DNA from: Phoronis ovalis
Taxonomy: Eukaryota; Phoronida; Phoronidae
NCBI GenBank assembly: GCA_028565635.1
Contig: JAOXYB010060256.1
Span: 1-10,761 of the forward strand
Direction: 5' to 3'
Length of the DNA: 10,761 nt
The notes below the pieces were generated by a model, which was not told the origin of the DNA, did not search any database, and worked only from the letters and a program-made list of their open reading frames with translations. Of the stretch, positions 1 to 8,100 are shown in pieces; positions within the stretch are counted from its first letter, which is position 1; each line of letters begins with the position of its first letter. The position numbers and the translations under genes are program-made.

Positions 1-519
1 TATTGTATACAAAATTGTAGAATGTTTTAATTGTACAATATGGGCCAATGGCCTTTTGTTGATTAAAATAAATAAATAAAATAAAAATATGGTAGAGAAC
101 ATTTTTTTCATTAATTTTTCCTTGGCTATACATTTGCTGAATCCAATTACATTGATGTATGTAGCAACCTATACAGCTTGTTTATTATTTTACATTAAAT
201 ACTAGATTTTGTGCAAAAAATTATATGGGCAAAAATGCCAGCATAAGAGTTCTTTGCTCTACAAGACATGTTCTCATTATTGTAACACAGTAATTCAATT
301 GAACGATGGAATATATTGGACGATAAAGTATAACTGTACAAAGGAAGTAATTTTAGGGAAGTTTTGTATAGGTATGAATATCTGGTCGATTTGCTTTATT
401 TGGATTATTGTGATTTAATAAACTTGTGACTGTCTGTTTCAAAAAGTCCACCTATAATTTAGAACTTTCTGTCCATACATAGTAAATGTAACTAACAGTT
501 TTTCATCTTTTTCTGACAG
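1..519 (+). other. VPS18: VPS18 intron (3' part)
   Basis: Non-coding sequence upstream of the VPS18 terminal exon. It ends in a pyrimidine-rich tract and an AG acceptor at 518-519. It is AT-rich, with an (AAAT)n-like simple repeat at about 63-88. The preceding VPS18 exon, which should carry the earlier RING ligands, is not in this stretch. The open frame at 209-418 has no recognisable similarity and is taken as chance. Confidence 0.75.
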
Positions 520-642
520 GCTGAGTTAGATGAGATTATTGCTAGTGAGTGCATGTACTGTGGTGACTGTATGATAAAATGCATTGATCAACCATTTGTT
601 GACTCAGAAGAATATGATGAAGTTATGAAAAGTTGGGAGTAA
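520..642 (+). CDS. VPS18: VPS18, last coding exon (C-terminus, partial gene)
   Basis: This exon encodes the last 40 residues and the TAA stop of VPS18, a core subunit of the HOPS and CORVET tethering complexes that drive fusion of late endosomes, lysosomes and autophagosomes. The translation contains A-E-L-D-E, then a C-x-x-C pair in S-E-C-M-Y-C-G-D, then I-D-Q-P-F-V-D and a final S-W-E. It aligns throughout with the vertebrate VPS18 C-terminus, which reads A-D-L-D-E, E-C-V-Y-C-G-E, I-D-R-P-F-I-D and ends S-W-L (from memory). The C-x-x-C is the last zinc-binding pair of the C-terminal RING-H2 finger. The acceptor AG lies immediately before 520, and the frame is phase 0. The rest of the gene lies to the left of the window. 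Two extra cysteines just after the C-x-x-C pair are not in the vertebrate protein as recalled. The gene converges on the minus-strand CFAP97-domain gene. Confidence 0.93.
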   Translation, partial: AELDEIIASECMYCGDCMIKCIDQPFVDSEEYDEVMKSWE

Positions 643-877
643 TTTATGCCTTCCGCTACCTTGCTGTCTTGTCCAGTTGTCTCATTTTGTCAAGAATATT
701 TCTTGCCTGTCTGTCACGTCACTAAACAGATCGACTATACATGCTGACAGTACTGTTGGTACTAAAGTCATGTACTTAGTGAGATATCTGCTTGTAGTTA
801 CTTTCTATGTAAAACTATCCAGAGTCATATAGTAAGTATCATATGAGAAAAGTGTTGAGATATTTTTTTAATTCTTC

Positions 878-883
878 AATAAA
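878..883 (+). terminator. VPS18: Poly(A) signal of VPS18
   Basis: A canonical AATAAA lies 236 nt past the VPS18 stop. GT-rich sequence (tcttgtgtaatgtg) follows at about 897-910, as expected for a cleavage and polyadenylation site. This predicts a 3' UTR of roughly 250 nt. A second AATAAA at 1373-1378 could give a longer isoform. Confidence 0.6.
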
Positions 884-910
884 TTTTTCAGCATGCTCTT
901 GTGTAATGTG

Positions 911-1780
911 ATTATAGTAAAAATACTAGAAAATGGAAACTATTTACTGTATTTGTTAAGTAAATGATAATAGTCTTCAAAAATGTGTCCTTTGGATTGA
1001 ACATGGGAATTATATTGTAGCACATCAATGTAATTTTCTTATTTTTTATATCTTATAATGATATTTTACCATTTGAAAGAGCTTGCGTTATGGATTTGGT
1101 GTACAAAGTGAAAAACATAGTTTTGCATTATGAAATTAGTGGTCCGGATGGAAGTTGGAAGCTTAGTCGGACCCGCAGCAGTGTCTTTTACTTTTGTTAC
1201 TCATTGGCCAGATTTGAGATGCTAAAGCGACTCTGTTCAACTGTATGTCTTTCTCTACCATTTGATGTCCTTTTTGTTAATTTTCCAGAATAGTTACTCT
1301 GTAAAGTAAGCAATGAATATGTGTTATAACATGTACATGGTATTTCATTATTACACTATTTTTTGCCGTTGCAATAAAATCATGATTTTCATTCTGTATC
1401 AAGTTGTTATGATAAAACTTCTGCAATATTCTATTCTCCATAACCAAGCTACGTATACTGTAGTTCTTGATTTCTGTAAAAGATTGATTATTATAATTTC
1501 TATCTTTGATATAATGTCTGATCTCTCAAAATTGCTGTGGTTATCACCTAGGTGATGACTGCAAAAATGTGACTCCTGTAAGTTTTGGATTTTAAAGAAA
1601 TGTTTATTACTTAGCTATCAGCCTCTGAGTTACAATATAACATAGGAAACATAGCCGTTCCTTCTGACGACACCAAGTATATGGTGTCCAATGCAAAGTT
1701 GACATGGCAGCCATTTTGGATTTTTTTTAAATGTAAATAAAAAAGTAAAAAGGTAATGTTGATAAAGTAATTTGAAAAAA
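911..1780. other. Intergenic sequence, no gene seen
   Basis: AT-rich sequence between the converging genes. Open frames at 1090-1293 and 1313-1555 (+) and 1611-1829 (-) have no recognisable domain or exon-like borders. A perfect 14-bp palindrome, ATCACCTAGGTGAT, lies at 1543-1556. A TTTATT at 1603-1608 would be an AATAAA on the minus strand and could serve a long 3' UTR of the CFAP97-domain gene, but nothing else supports that. Confidence 0.55.
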
Positions 1781-1795
1781 AGTTGACAAAAACCA

Positions 1796-1837
1796 GGATT
1801 GAACCACGGACCTTTAGAACTTCAGCCAACTAAGCTA
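1796..1837 (-). repeat. tRNA-like SINE head (A and B boxes)
   Basis: On the minus strand this reads TAGCTTAGTTGG (1837-1826), which fits a tRNA A box. After 20 nt comes GGTTCAATCC (1805-1796), which fits a B box. Together they form an internal RNA polymerase III promoter. The gap is shorter than in a functional tRNA and no paired acceptor stem is seen, so it reads as a decayed tRNA-derived SINE or tRNA pseudogene, not a working tRNA. The body would run toward lower coordinates, perhaps to about 1600, but neither its end nor a target duplication is clear. Confidence 0.55.
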
Positions 1838-1995
1838 ATTCTATATAATCTATCATATTATTCTCAATACACTGTAACAGAACTGCAACATAGTTGCACT
1901 GGATCGTATTGGATCCTAAATTCTACATACCATGACACCAGCATATTATTAAGACATGACCAATGTACATTATTTCGGTTAATCAATTTACTTTG

Positions 1996-2077
1996 ATTCG
2001 CTGGTTTCCGTTTACACATGGCTGCATGCAATTCGCTGCTTTCCATCACACAGCAGCATGTATTTCGCTGCTTTACG
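1996..2077. repeat. Short diverged tandem repeat (CGCTG units)
   Basis: Three copies of a TTCGCTG(G/C)TTT(C/A)C-type motif start near 1996, 2031 and 2063, a period of about 32-35 bp. The first two are each followed by a GCTGCATG- or GCAGCATG-like stretch. The unit is too diverged to name. The minus-strand frame across it shows no known domain. Confidence 0.45.
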
Positions 2078-2156
2078 CTGTCACTTTGTAAGCACAATTG
2101 CTCCGCAAATAGATGTTGATGGCACACTTATTTGATGTGATGCTGACGTTAGAACC

Positions 2157-2320
2157 AGGAAATGGTCATTACTAACAATGCTTTGCACAGTCTATTATGA
2201 ACTATCCAAAAAGCATTGTTGGCACTGAACCGCAAGAAGGGTCATATCGCACAATTCTATGCGCAGTCCTGTATAAATTATCCAAAAGCTTTGTCGGTAA
2301 TGAACCGCAAAAGGATTGTG
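2157..2320. repeat. Diverged 76-bp tandem duplication
   Basis: Two adjacent copies can be aligned from 2175 and from 2251. They share ACAAT-CT-TGC-CAGTC, then TATCCAAAA, then TGAACCGCAA in the same order and spacing. Each copy is internally inverted: the first has ACAATGCTTT near its start and AAAGCATTGT in the middle, so it could fold as a hairpin. No coding potential is seen. It lies just past the stop of the minus-strand gene and may be in its 3' UTR. Confidence 0.55.
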
Positions 2321-2353
2321 TGAATTGGAAAACTGTTGAAACAACTAAAAAGC

Positions 2354-2372
2354 TTCCAACTTGAGGTTGGAA
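2354..2372. repeat. Small perfect hairpin next to the CFAP97D stop
   Basis: TTCCAAC (2354-2360) and GTTGGAA (2366-2372) are perfect complements around a 5-nt loop. The hairpin lies immediately 3' of the minus-strand stop codon, so it would be the first structure in that 3' UTR. A function is not implied. Confidence 0.4.
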
Positions 2373-2373
2373 A

Positions 2374-4854
2374 TTACAGTATGATTAGAATATAATCCCT
2401 TACACCCGGGAATCCATCGTTCTTCAGCTGCCACCAGTTTGGGGGATATCTTTGCATCATATCGACATGTTTACGATGTATAGTGTAATCTCTTTCCCAA
2501 TCTTTTTTTCTGTAATGAGGTTGTTTCGTCAAAATTCTTTTCAGAACTGCTCTATTCTCATGAGAAATTTTTAAGATTTCTTGTTGGCGCTTCAATTTGT
2601 TCAAACTGAAATTGAAAACAGATTCATATTAATTTTATAAAATTGTTCAATAGAAACATTTTTATACTGGATTAAGTATGTGTAACTGGATCTATATCGA
2701 TCTAATAAAATTTAGACTTCTATACCGTGTATCTAAATGATCTTCAACATCATTTTTTATCAAATATTTAGAATTTGTTTTTAAGAACATTTTAATCTCA
2801 ATATGACATAATTTATGAAAATTTCACACATTTTGAGGTTTTCGGAGTCCAAAGATGCCCTTACGAAAATGTTCTATAGATCTCTATAAGTATATACTAA
2901 TCTATAAATATATAGAGAGAGAGAGCATCCCTATAAGTTTAATATAATTGTTCTGGGATTAAAAATTCAAGTGAACACGTGAAATACAATTAAGGCCTTT
3001 CACTAATTAATTTTTTTAAATGCATTATGCAATTAATAAATTATTATTAAAATTTTTAATTATGAAAAACCTTATTGATAGTTAAATCAATAAATGTTAT
3101 CTGTAAGATTATAAAATTGATAAATAGTCATATGCATCCTAATCAGCATTATCAAAATGTCGAAAAAAGGGGGGGGATTCTATAGAGTATCCTGAAGAAT
3201 TCCTTACTATACTGCCGGGATTCAGTTTGTTTTTTTGATAGCTCTAGATTGCAGAAAAACTACTATTTGCAATGGCCCTACTTAATTAATTGATAATGAG
3301 TGAGTATACCTTTTGGCTCTGTACACGTTTTTATTATCAACTGCTCCGGTTGTGCGCATAATTTGTGCCATCTTTTCTAACAGGATTCTATTGTCACGTT
3401 CTATTGCGGCCAAGCGTTCCTCTTGCACCTAACAATAATAGCTACATCTTTTAAAAATTGGATCTTATCGTATTCCTTGGGGATATTGTTGTTTAAATTA
3501 TAGTTTTGTATGGGGAATTTTATACCCACAGTGGCGGTTCGATCAAGCTCCCTATCAATTAAATTTAAATAAGAAATAAAAAAAGACAAATGGCAAACTA
3601 CATATATGTTGTAATTTTCATAAAAGACCACCCTCTTCCAACCTAAAATACTGGGACCGCTTTTGCCTTCCAAGTATATTTCATCCTGTATTGTGATAAG
3701 TAGTTGTAACAGTACTGATGATTGAGATTTGGTCGCTGCACACGGTAGCATACAAATTCAGGTGACTCTGTGGTAATTATAACTGAAATACTAACCTGTA
3801 GTGGCTTTAATTTTATATGAAGGTGTACGTACGTCTTTGGCGATTCATCATCGATACTATGTTTAACTAAAAGAAAAAAGTAATGTCTAAATTAGTGAAC
3901 GAGCTTAAATATATTCCTTCTTGATGGAAATTTGGTGCGAAATTTTGAACAAAGTGTTAGTGCGGTCTCTTCTATTGTTGTTGATTTTAAAGCTGTGTGT
4001 TAACAAAGTAAATTTCCATGATAGTTGTTACCTCGGTTTTTAATGCTTCTCATTAAATAGAGCATACAATGTGAAGGACAACATGAACCACGGAAAGAAG
4101 TGACCTTTTTTGTTTGCTTGTAATTTGGGACATCTTAGTTTTTCATCAGTTTTCATGCAAATTTTAATGCTGCAGTACTATAATGATACTACAATTATCT
4201 TAAAATGAACAGCACTAATTTTTAAAACTTGCTCCTACTCTTATGTTGATGGAGAAACGTATATAACTTTATAAACAGCATGATCGTGCGATGACGCTTT
4301 TGCATTTTGGCCGGCAACATGGCGGCCATTATGGATTCCTAAGATGTAGACAGAAAGAAAGAATTGTGACTGTAGATTTTAGAAACCTGTTGAATGTTCT
4401 TATCATTTTGTTGTCAAATTTTATTCTACTGTTATGAATTATTTATTTTCACATTCAAAAAACTTGAAAAAAAGTTTTTGACTTGATGTAAAATTGTCAT
4501 TTTTAATTTCACCATTAGGCCTACAATTTTTTTAAGATTTCCTTGAACTTTAATACTTTACAATTTACATCGATATTAAGGGTGCACGCAAAAATTGAAA
4601 TAAAGTTATTTTTAAAACGGCATAAAATTATGCATTTATTTCTTTAAGTATCCTGCCTAGTGCATTTGATTAACTGGTCCTGTCCCGGGAATGGAATATG
4701 GTGCAAGTCCCGGTGCAAGTTTAGTTGTAGCTAGTGGATTTCTACACTCACTTTTAAGTAGAGTCTCCCTGTGTAAGTCGTATGCCCGATTGTCCCATCT
4801 CCTCCTCAGAATTAAGGAGCTTGCCGGTGTGTGAGGCTGATATGCGCGATACAT
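2374..4854 (-). CDS. CFAP97D1/D2-like: CFAP97 domain-containing protein (CFAP97D1/D2-like), four exons, complete
   Basis: Exons on the minus strand are 4854-4752, 3866-3796, 3428-3310 and 2605-2374. Their phases agree at every junction and they give 174 residues plus TAA. The family belongs to cilia and flagella, and CFAP97D1 is known for sperm axoneme integrity. Motifs in order: M-Y-R-A-Y-Q-P at the N-terminus; R-R-W-D at 18-21; Y-D-L-H-R-E at 25-30; S-P-K-T-Y at 43-47; L-H-I-K-L-K at 50-55; E-E-R-L and I-E-R-D-N-R-I-L-L-E-K-M at 61-78; I-M-R-T-T-G at 81-86; S-L-N at 98-100; H-E-N-R-A-V-L-K-R-I at 113-122; K-Q-P-H-Y at 125-129; R-Y-P-P-N-W at 150-155. This is the whole CFAP97 (KIAA1430) domain, and the length is close to human CFAP97D1 (about 164 residues). 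Residues 59-120 are charged and probably coiled coil. The ATG at 4854 was chosen because the open frame upstream has only a TTG. The N-terminus looks more D2-like, but the paralogue is not settled. A GTAAGG donor-like site at 2403 could replace the last nine residues. Confidence 0.88.
2606..3309 (-). other. CFAP97D-like intron 3
   Basis: On the minus strand the donor is GTATAC at 3309-3304 and the acceptor is a TTTTCAATTTCAG tract ending at 2606. It is AT-rich, with a GA microsatellite at about 2913-2924 and an A6G8 run at 3163-3176. No coding signal or mobile element is recognised. Confidence 0.7.
3429..3795 (-). other. CFAP97D-like intron 2
   Basis: The donor is GTTAGT at 3795-3790 and the acceptor AG is at 3430-3429, with a weak pyrimidine tract. 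The minus-strand open frame at 3401-3751 crosses this intron and part of exon 3 in a different reading. It has no known domain and is a chance frame. Confidence 0.65.
3867..4751 (-). other. CFAP97D-like intron 1
   Basis: The donor is GTGAGT at 4751-4746, and the acceptor is a run of T and C ending in TAG at 3869-3867. The intron is AT-rich and has no coding frame. It contains a GC-rich patch at about 4310-4330 with a YY1-like core, CAACATGGCGGCC at 4315-4327. Confidence 0.7.
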
Positions 4855-5002
4855 AGTATAAACCAATAATTACAAAAAATACAACACCGAACAATTGAAA
4901 ATAAAATAGCGTTGTTTTACTGATGTATGTACGGTACATGCGTATGTCCATATGAATAAACTGCGGGGTTTTTGTACCTGTCTATCCGATGTTTGAAACA
5001 TT

Positions 5003-5019
5003 TAGTTACTAAGTAACTA
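5003..5019. promoter_or_regulatory. X-box-like palindrome (candidate RFX site)
   Basis: TAGTTAC-TAA-GTAACTA is a 17-bp inverted repeat with perfect 7-bp arms. Its core, GTTACT-A-AGTAAC (5005-5017), fits the RFX X-box pattern GTNRCC-N(0-3)-RGYAAC at 11 of 12 half-site positions. It lies about 150 bp from each start codon. RFX factors are known to drive ciliary and sperm-flagellar genes. Binding here is inferred from sequence only. Confidence 0.5.
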
Positions 5020-5123
5020 ATGATAGCATTTTGGCACAAATAGTAGTATTAATAAAAAATCCTAATCAAACGGTTATAATTTTTTTAATTTTACCCGTGT
5101 GCGAAACTGTAATCGTTGTTATG

Positions 5124-5129
5124 CACGTG
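5124..5129. promoter_or_regulatory. E-box CACGTG
   Basis: A perfect CACGTG lies 43 bp upstream of the CatSper4 ATG, inside ATGCACGTGCAACGTACGTGC. A second, inverted ACGTGC follows at 5136-5141. It could bind bHLH factors. One hexamer alone is weak evidence. Confidence 0.3.
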
Positions 5130-5171
5130 CAACGTACGTGCTTGTTTGCTAGAAAAGCAAAACTTACTAAG

Positions 5172-8100
5172 ATGGCTACCTCGTATGATGGAAAAGCGGT
5201 ATGTATCTAACACTGAATCTATCTGATAAAGTTATTTCAATTTAAGTCACTATATGTTAGCCATAGGTACCCATGTTTTGCCTGGGAATACAGATTTGTT
5301 TAAAAATGGATATGAAGTACTGTATAATACTGATCTTGAATTGTACGCTATGGACGTCTGGTAACTTATTAAAACAAGTATTCAAGATCTGCACACATTA
5401 TTGATTAAATTATCAAACAACATATTTTTATATATACATACGTATACATGTACATGTACTGTACATGCCAATCTACATGCACATAGTGGCCGCTTATCAG
5501 ATCATGAGCATTTTTTATACTTAACATTAAAGTATAACCTTTGCAAAAATTGTATGCTTTTACATATCTATCTCTTCATTTTGATTATTAAGTATAAATG
5601 AACTGAAATCTAAATACAAGCAATGGAATAAAACAGTGAATCGGAAATAGTGTGAGTAAGCGTTTTATTGCCTTAATTTCTTTCAGGGGACAAGTGGAGA
5701 TGGACAGGGATCGAAAAAACACAACCGTTTACCAATTAATTTAGAGACACTAGACAGTGAAGTGTACGTAACACTTTCTTAAATCGATATTCCTTTCACT
5801 TCTGTCATTTTTATAACCAGTCTTGATGAAAACCATAATCATGTCGCCTTTGTGTATACTACGTCCAAACTCAGAGAAAGCAGCACTTGTAATTTTGATA
5901 TTCATTGTTCTCTTTTGCATTTACTGGGATTTTGTAGAAGTTTTCAATGTGAAGTTTGCAATAATTTTTTATTGTATCGTAAATAAGAAATAATATACAA
6001 CAGTATCAAATATTTAACGTAGCGGGACCCGTTCGGGAATAGTTATTCACACGAGTCCCGCCCCCTTAAGAAAGTTTTCATTTGAATTATTTTAACTTTT
6101 CTTTCAAAGCTGATACAAAAATCTCCAAACATTTCAAAGAATCTATGCGTAACACATTCCAAAACTACATTGTTCACTGAATTGAATATATTTTCAGGGT
6201 TCCTTCAGTGCAAAGGCGATTCCTTTTCGACGAGGAAATGGTAAGACTTACAATGTTTAATGCGTTACTACAATTTTGATCTGGTTCGATTTCCTAATGT
6301 TCTGTTTATTTCTCTTTTGCTTTAAACTTTTCACCACAATTTTATCTATTAGGAAACAACTGACTGGGATTCAAAAGTACGACTGTTTCATAAGGATACG
6401 CCGTTAGTGAATTTCAATGAAATTGTGGACTGCGATGACAATCGAGCTGAAGCTATTGTCTCCCAGGAGCTATGCCGCATGATGCTAGAATCAACAGTGT
6501 TCAGGTACAAAAACCTTTCGTGTGTCTCCCCTCGACTTTCTCTGTCCAGCACTTTGTGTAGCTAGAGCATACGGGAGAGCATATTGTAACAAATAAATTT
6601 AAATGATTGGCGTTCATCATATATGATCATTTACTTTTTAGATTTATAATATTGTTGCTAATTGTGCTCAACGCAATACTAATTGGTCTCCAAACAGATG
6701 AGAAAATGGTAAGTATTTCAACGTTACAAGTTTATATAGTGTTAGTAACGTTACTTTCTTGTAATTGAAAATTTTTTCAGTAAAAGAATCAATGCACTCT
6801 TCTTCACTTAATTTACTAATGCCGATAATGAAAATAATTTAGCGTTTAACTTTAATTTTTAGACTGTAGATTACCAATTCATCTTCACAATAGTTGACCA
6901 GTTTGTTCTGACTATATTCATCTGTGAGTTATTACTCAAATGGTACTATGGGTTCTGGATATTTTGGAGAGTTGGATGGAACATTTTAGACTTTGTCATC
7001 ATTTCAGCTCTTGTACTTGGTCCCAGTGAGCATAAAATTGTAAAACGTCATTAAGTGCATGACATTTTAAACGCGTTGTTGCCGGAACATGCTGATCTTA
7101 ATAATCTGTTCATAATGAAATGACATTCTTAGATCTATAAGAAATATTTGTCGCAGGCAAATAGTAATTAAATTACTTTCAGTGTCCCGAGTCAATTATT
7201 TGTTTTTGAAACTTGTATCTTTAATACAATCATGATAGAAATAAATAAGAACACTGCCTTGTAGCCTTGAAATAAATAGAATTGATAGTGACTTGTGATT
7301 ACAGACACGGGTATATTTTTAGACTTGACGTTTTTGAGTAGCAGTCGTATCCTGAGAATTCTTCGAGTATTTCGTGCATTTAGGAGTTTGCGGAGGTATG
7401 TACGCGACTGTTCCTCGGTTCTGCAGTGTAGACTAGAAGGTGGTTCTGTCTCATATTCAGACAGCTATGCATTTGAGAAATTTTAAGTTTACGAATTCGA
7501 TTCTCACCAACGTAAATGTTTAGAAATACTTCCTATGAATGTTATATTTGTAGTGTGGGTGCTCTAGCTGGACTTTCAACTGTTGTACAGACAATTTTGC
7601 AGTCGATACCAGGTTTGATCTTGTCATACTTTAATGTTTGTTTCACGTACAAACATGCATCCGGTACTTATAATTGTTTTCCAACTTTCATCAAGCTGTA
7701 TGTCGAAGAAGGTTACAAATCGAGGTACGGTATTTAAACCGTGACATCCTTGAGATGGGCTATTGTTAACTTTGAGATCAAAGGGTCATAGAGACGACAA
7801 ATACATAAAATTGATTAAAAATAGTTTATAAACATTATTATTAGTAATATGTTACGTAGAATTTTTTTTTTGAAAAGGTTTTTTCGTAAACTAACGGACA
7901 TTTGGCAAAGTGAATTTTTAAAAATTCTAAACACGATTCGCATAAAAAAAATTTGTTTATTTTTGGCCAGTTTCTTGAGAAATTCAACTGTAACCTGTGA
8001 TTTGAAATGTGACTTGAACAATGTGTATTGAGAAAGTCGACATTAATGTGAAAGGTCATCTAAAGGTCAAAGGTCAGAAATTTTTAAATGTATGAAAGTT

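Larger units (their letters stand above)
4855..5171. promoter_or_regulatory. Divergent (bidirectional) promoter region between CFAP97D-like and CatSper4
   Basis: These 317 bp separate the two start codons, so both 5' UTRs and any promoters must fit here unless an upstream non-coding exon exists. No clear TATA box is placed for either gene. Visible elements are a near-central RFX X-box-like palindrome (5003-5019), an E-box CACGTG (5124-5129) within a run of GCACGTGC and ACGTACGTGC, and a CCAAT at 4863-4867. The last is too close to the minus-strand ATG to act as an upstream box. An out-of-frame minus-strand ATG at 4951 would open an upstream reading frame across the CFAP97D start if transcription begins above it. 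Confidence 0.6.

Noticed and set aside
1090-1293. 67-codon plus-strand frame past VPS18
   Set aside because: No known motif and no splice or promoter context. It lies past a good VPS18 poly(A) signal.
1543-1556. ATCACCTAGGTGAT as a T-box (Brachyury) palindrome
   Set aside because: The full T-site needs ACACCT/AGGTGT arms. This shorter palindrome lacks them and has no gene context.
3401-3751. 116-codon minus-strand frame
   Set aside because: It crosses intron 2 and part of exon 3 in a frame different from the conserved CFAP97 reading, with no recognisable domain.
4657-4866. 69-codon minus-strand frame as a stand-alone gene
   Set aside because: Its first codon is TTG, not ATG. Its first part is exon 1 of the CFAP97D-like gene, and its tail beyond the GTGAGT donor is intron.
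5762-5763. Alternative GT donor for CatSper4 exon 2
   Set aside because: Using it shifts exon 3 so that it no longer ends in phase 0, which breaks the frame of the conserved exons 4-9.
7295-7486. Open frame starting M-I-T-D-T-G and reading past the S4 arginines
   Set aside because: Only 7305-7395 is exon. The upstream residues are read from the intron, and the tail is read through the GTATGT donor. The CatSper4 model with phased junctions explains the conserved part.
7516-7737. Open frame containing the S4-S5 linker and extra residues
   Set aside because: Only 7554-7612 is exon. The remainder reads across the acceptor on one side and the donor on the other.
7815-8059. Overlapping open frames on both strands in intron 8
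   Set aside because: Low-complexity Lys/Phe/Leu-rich readings of AT-rich intron with no domain. Mutually overlapping frames on both strands are typical of chance.
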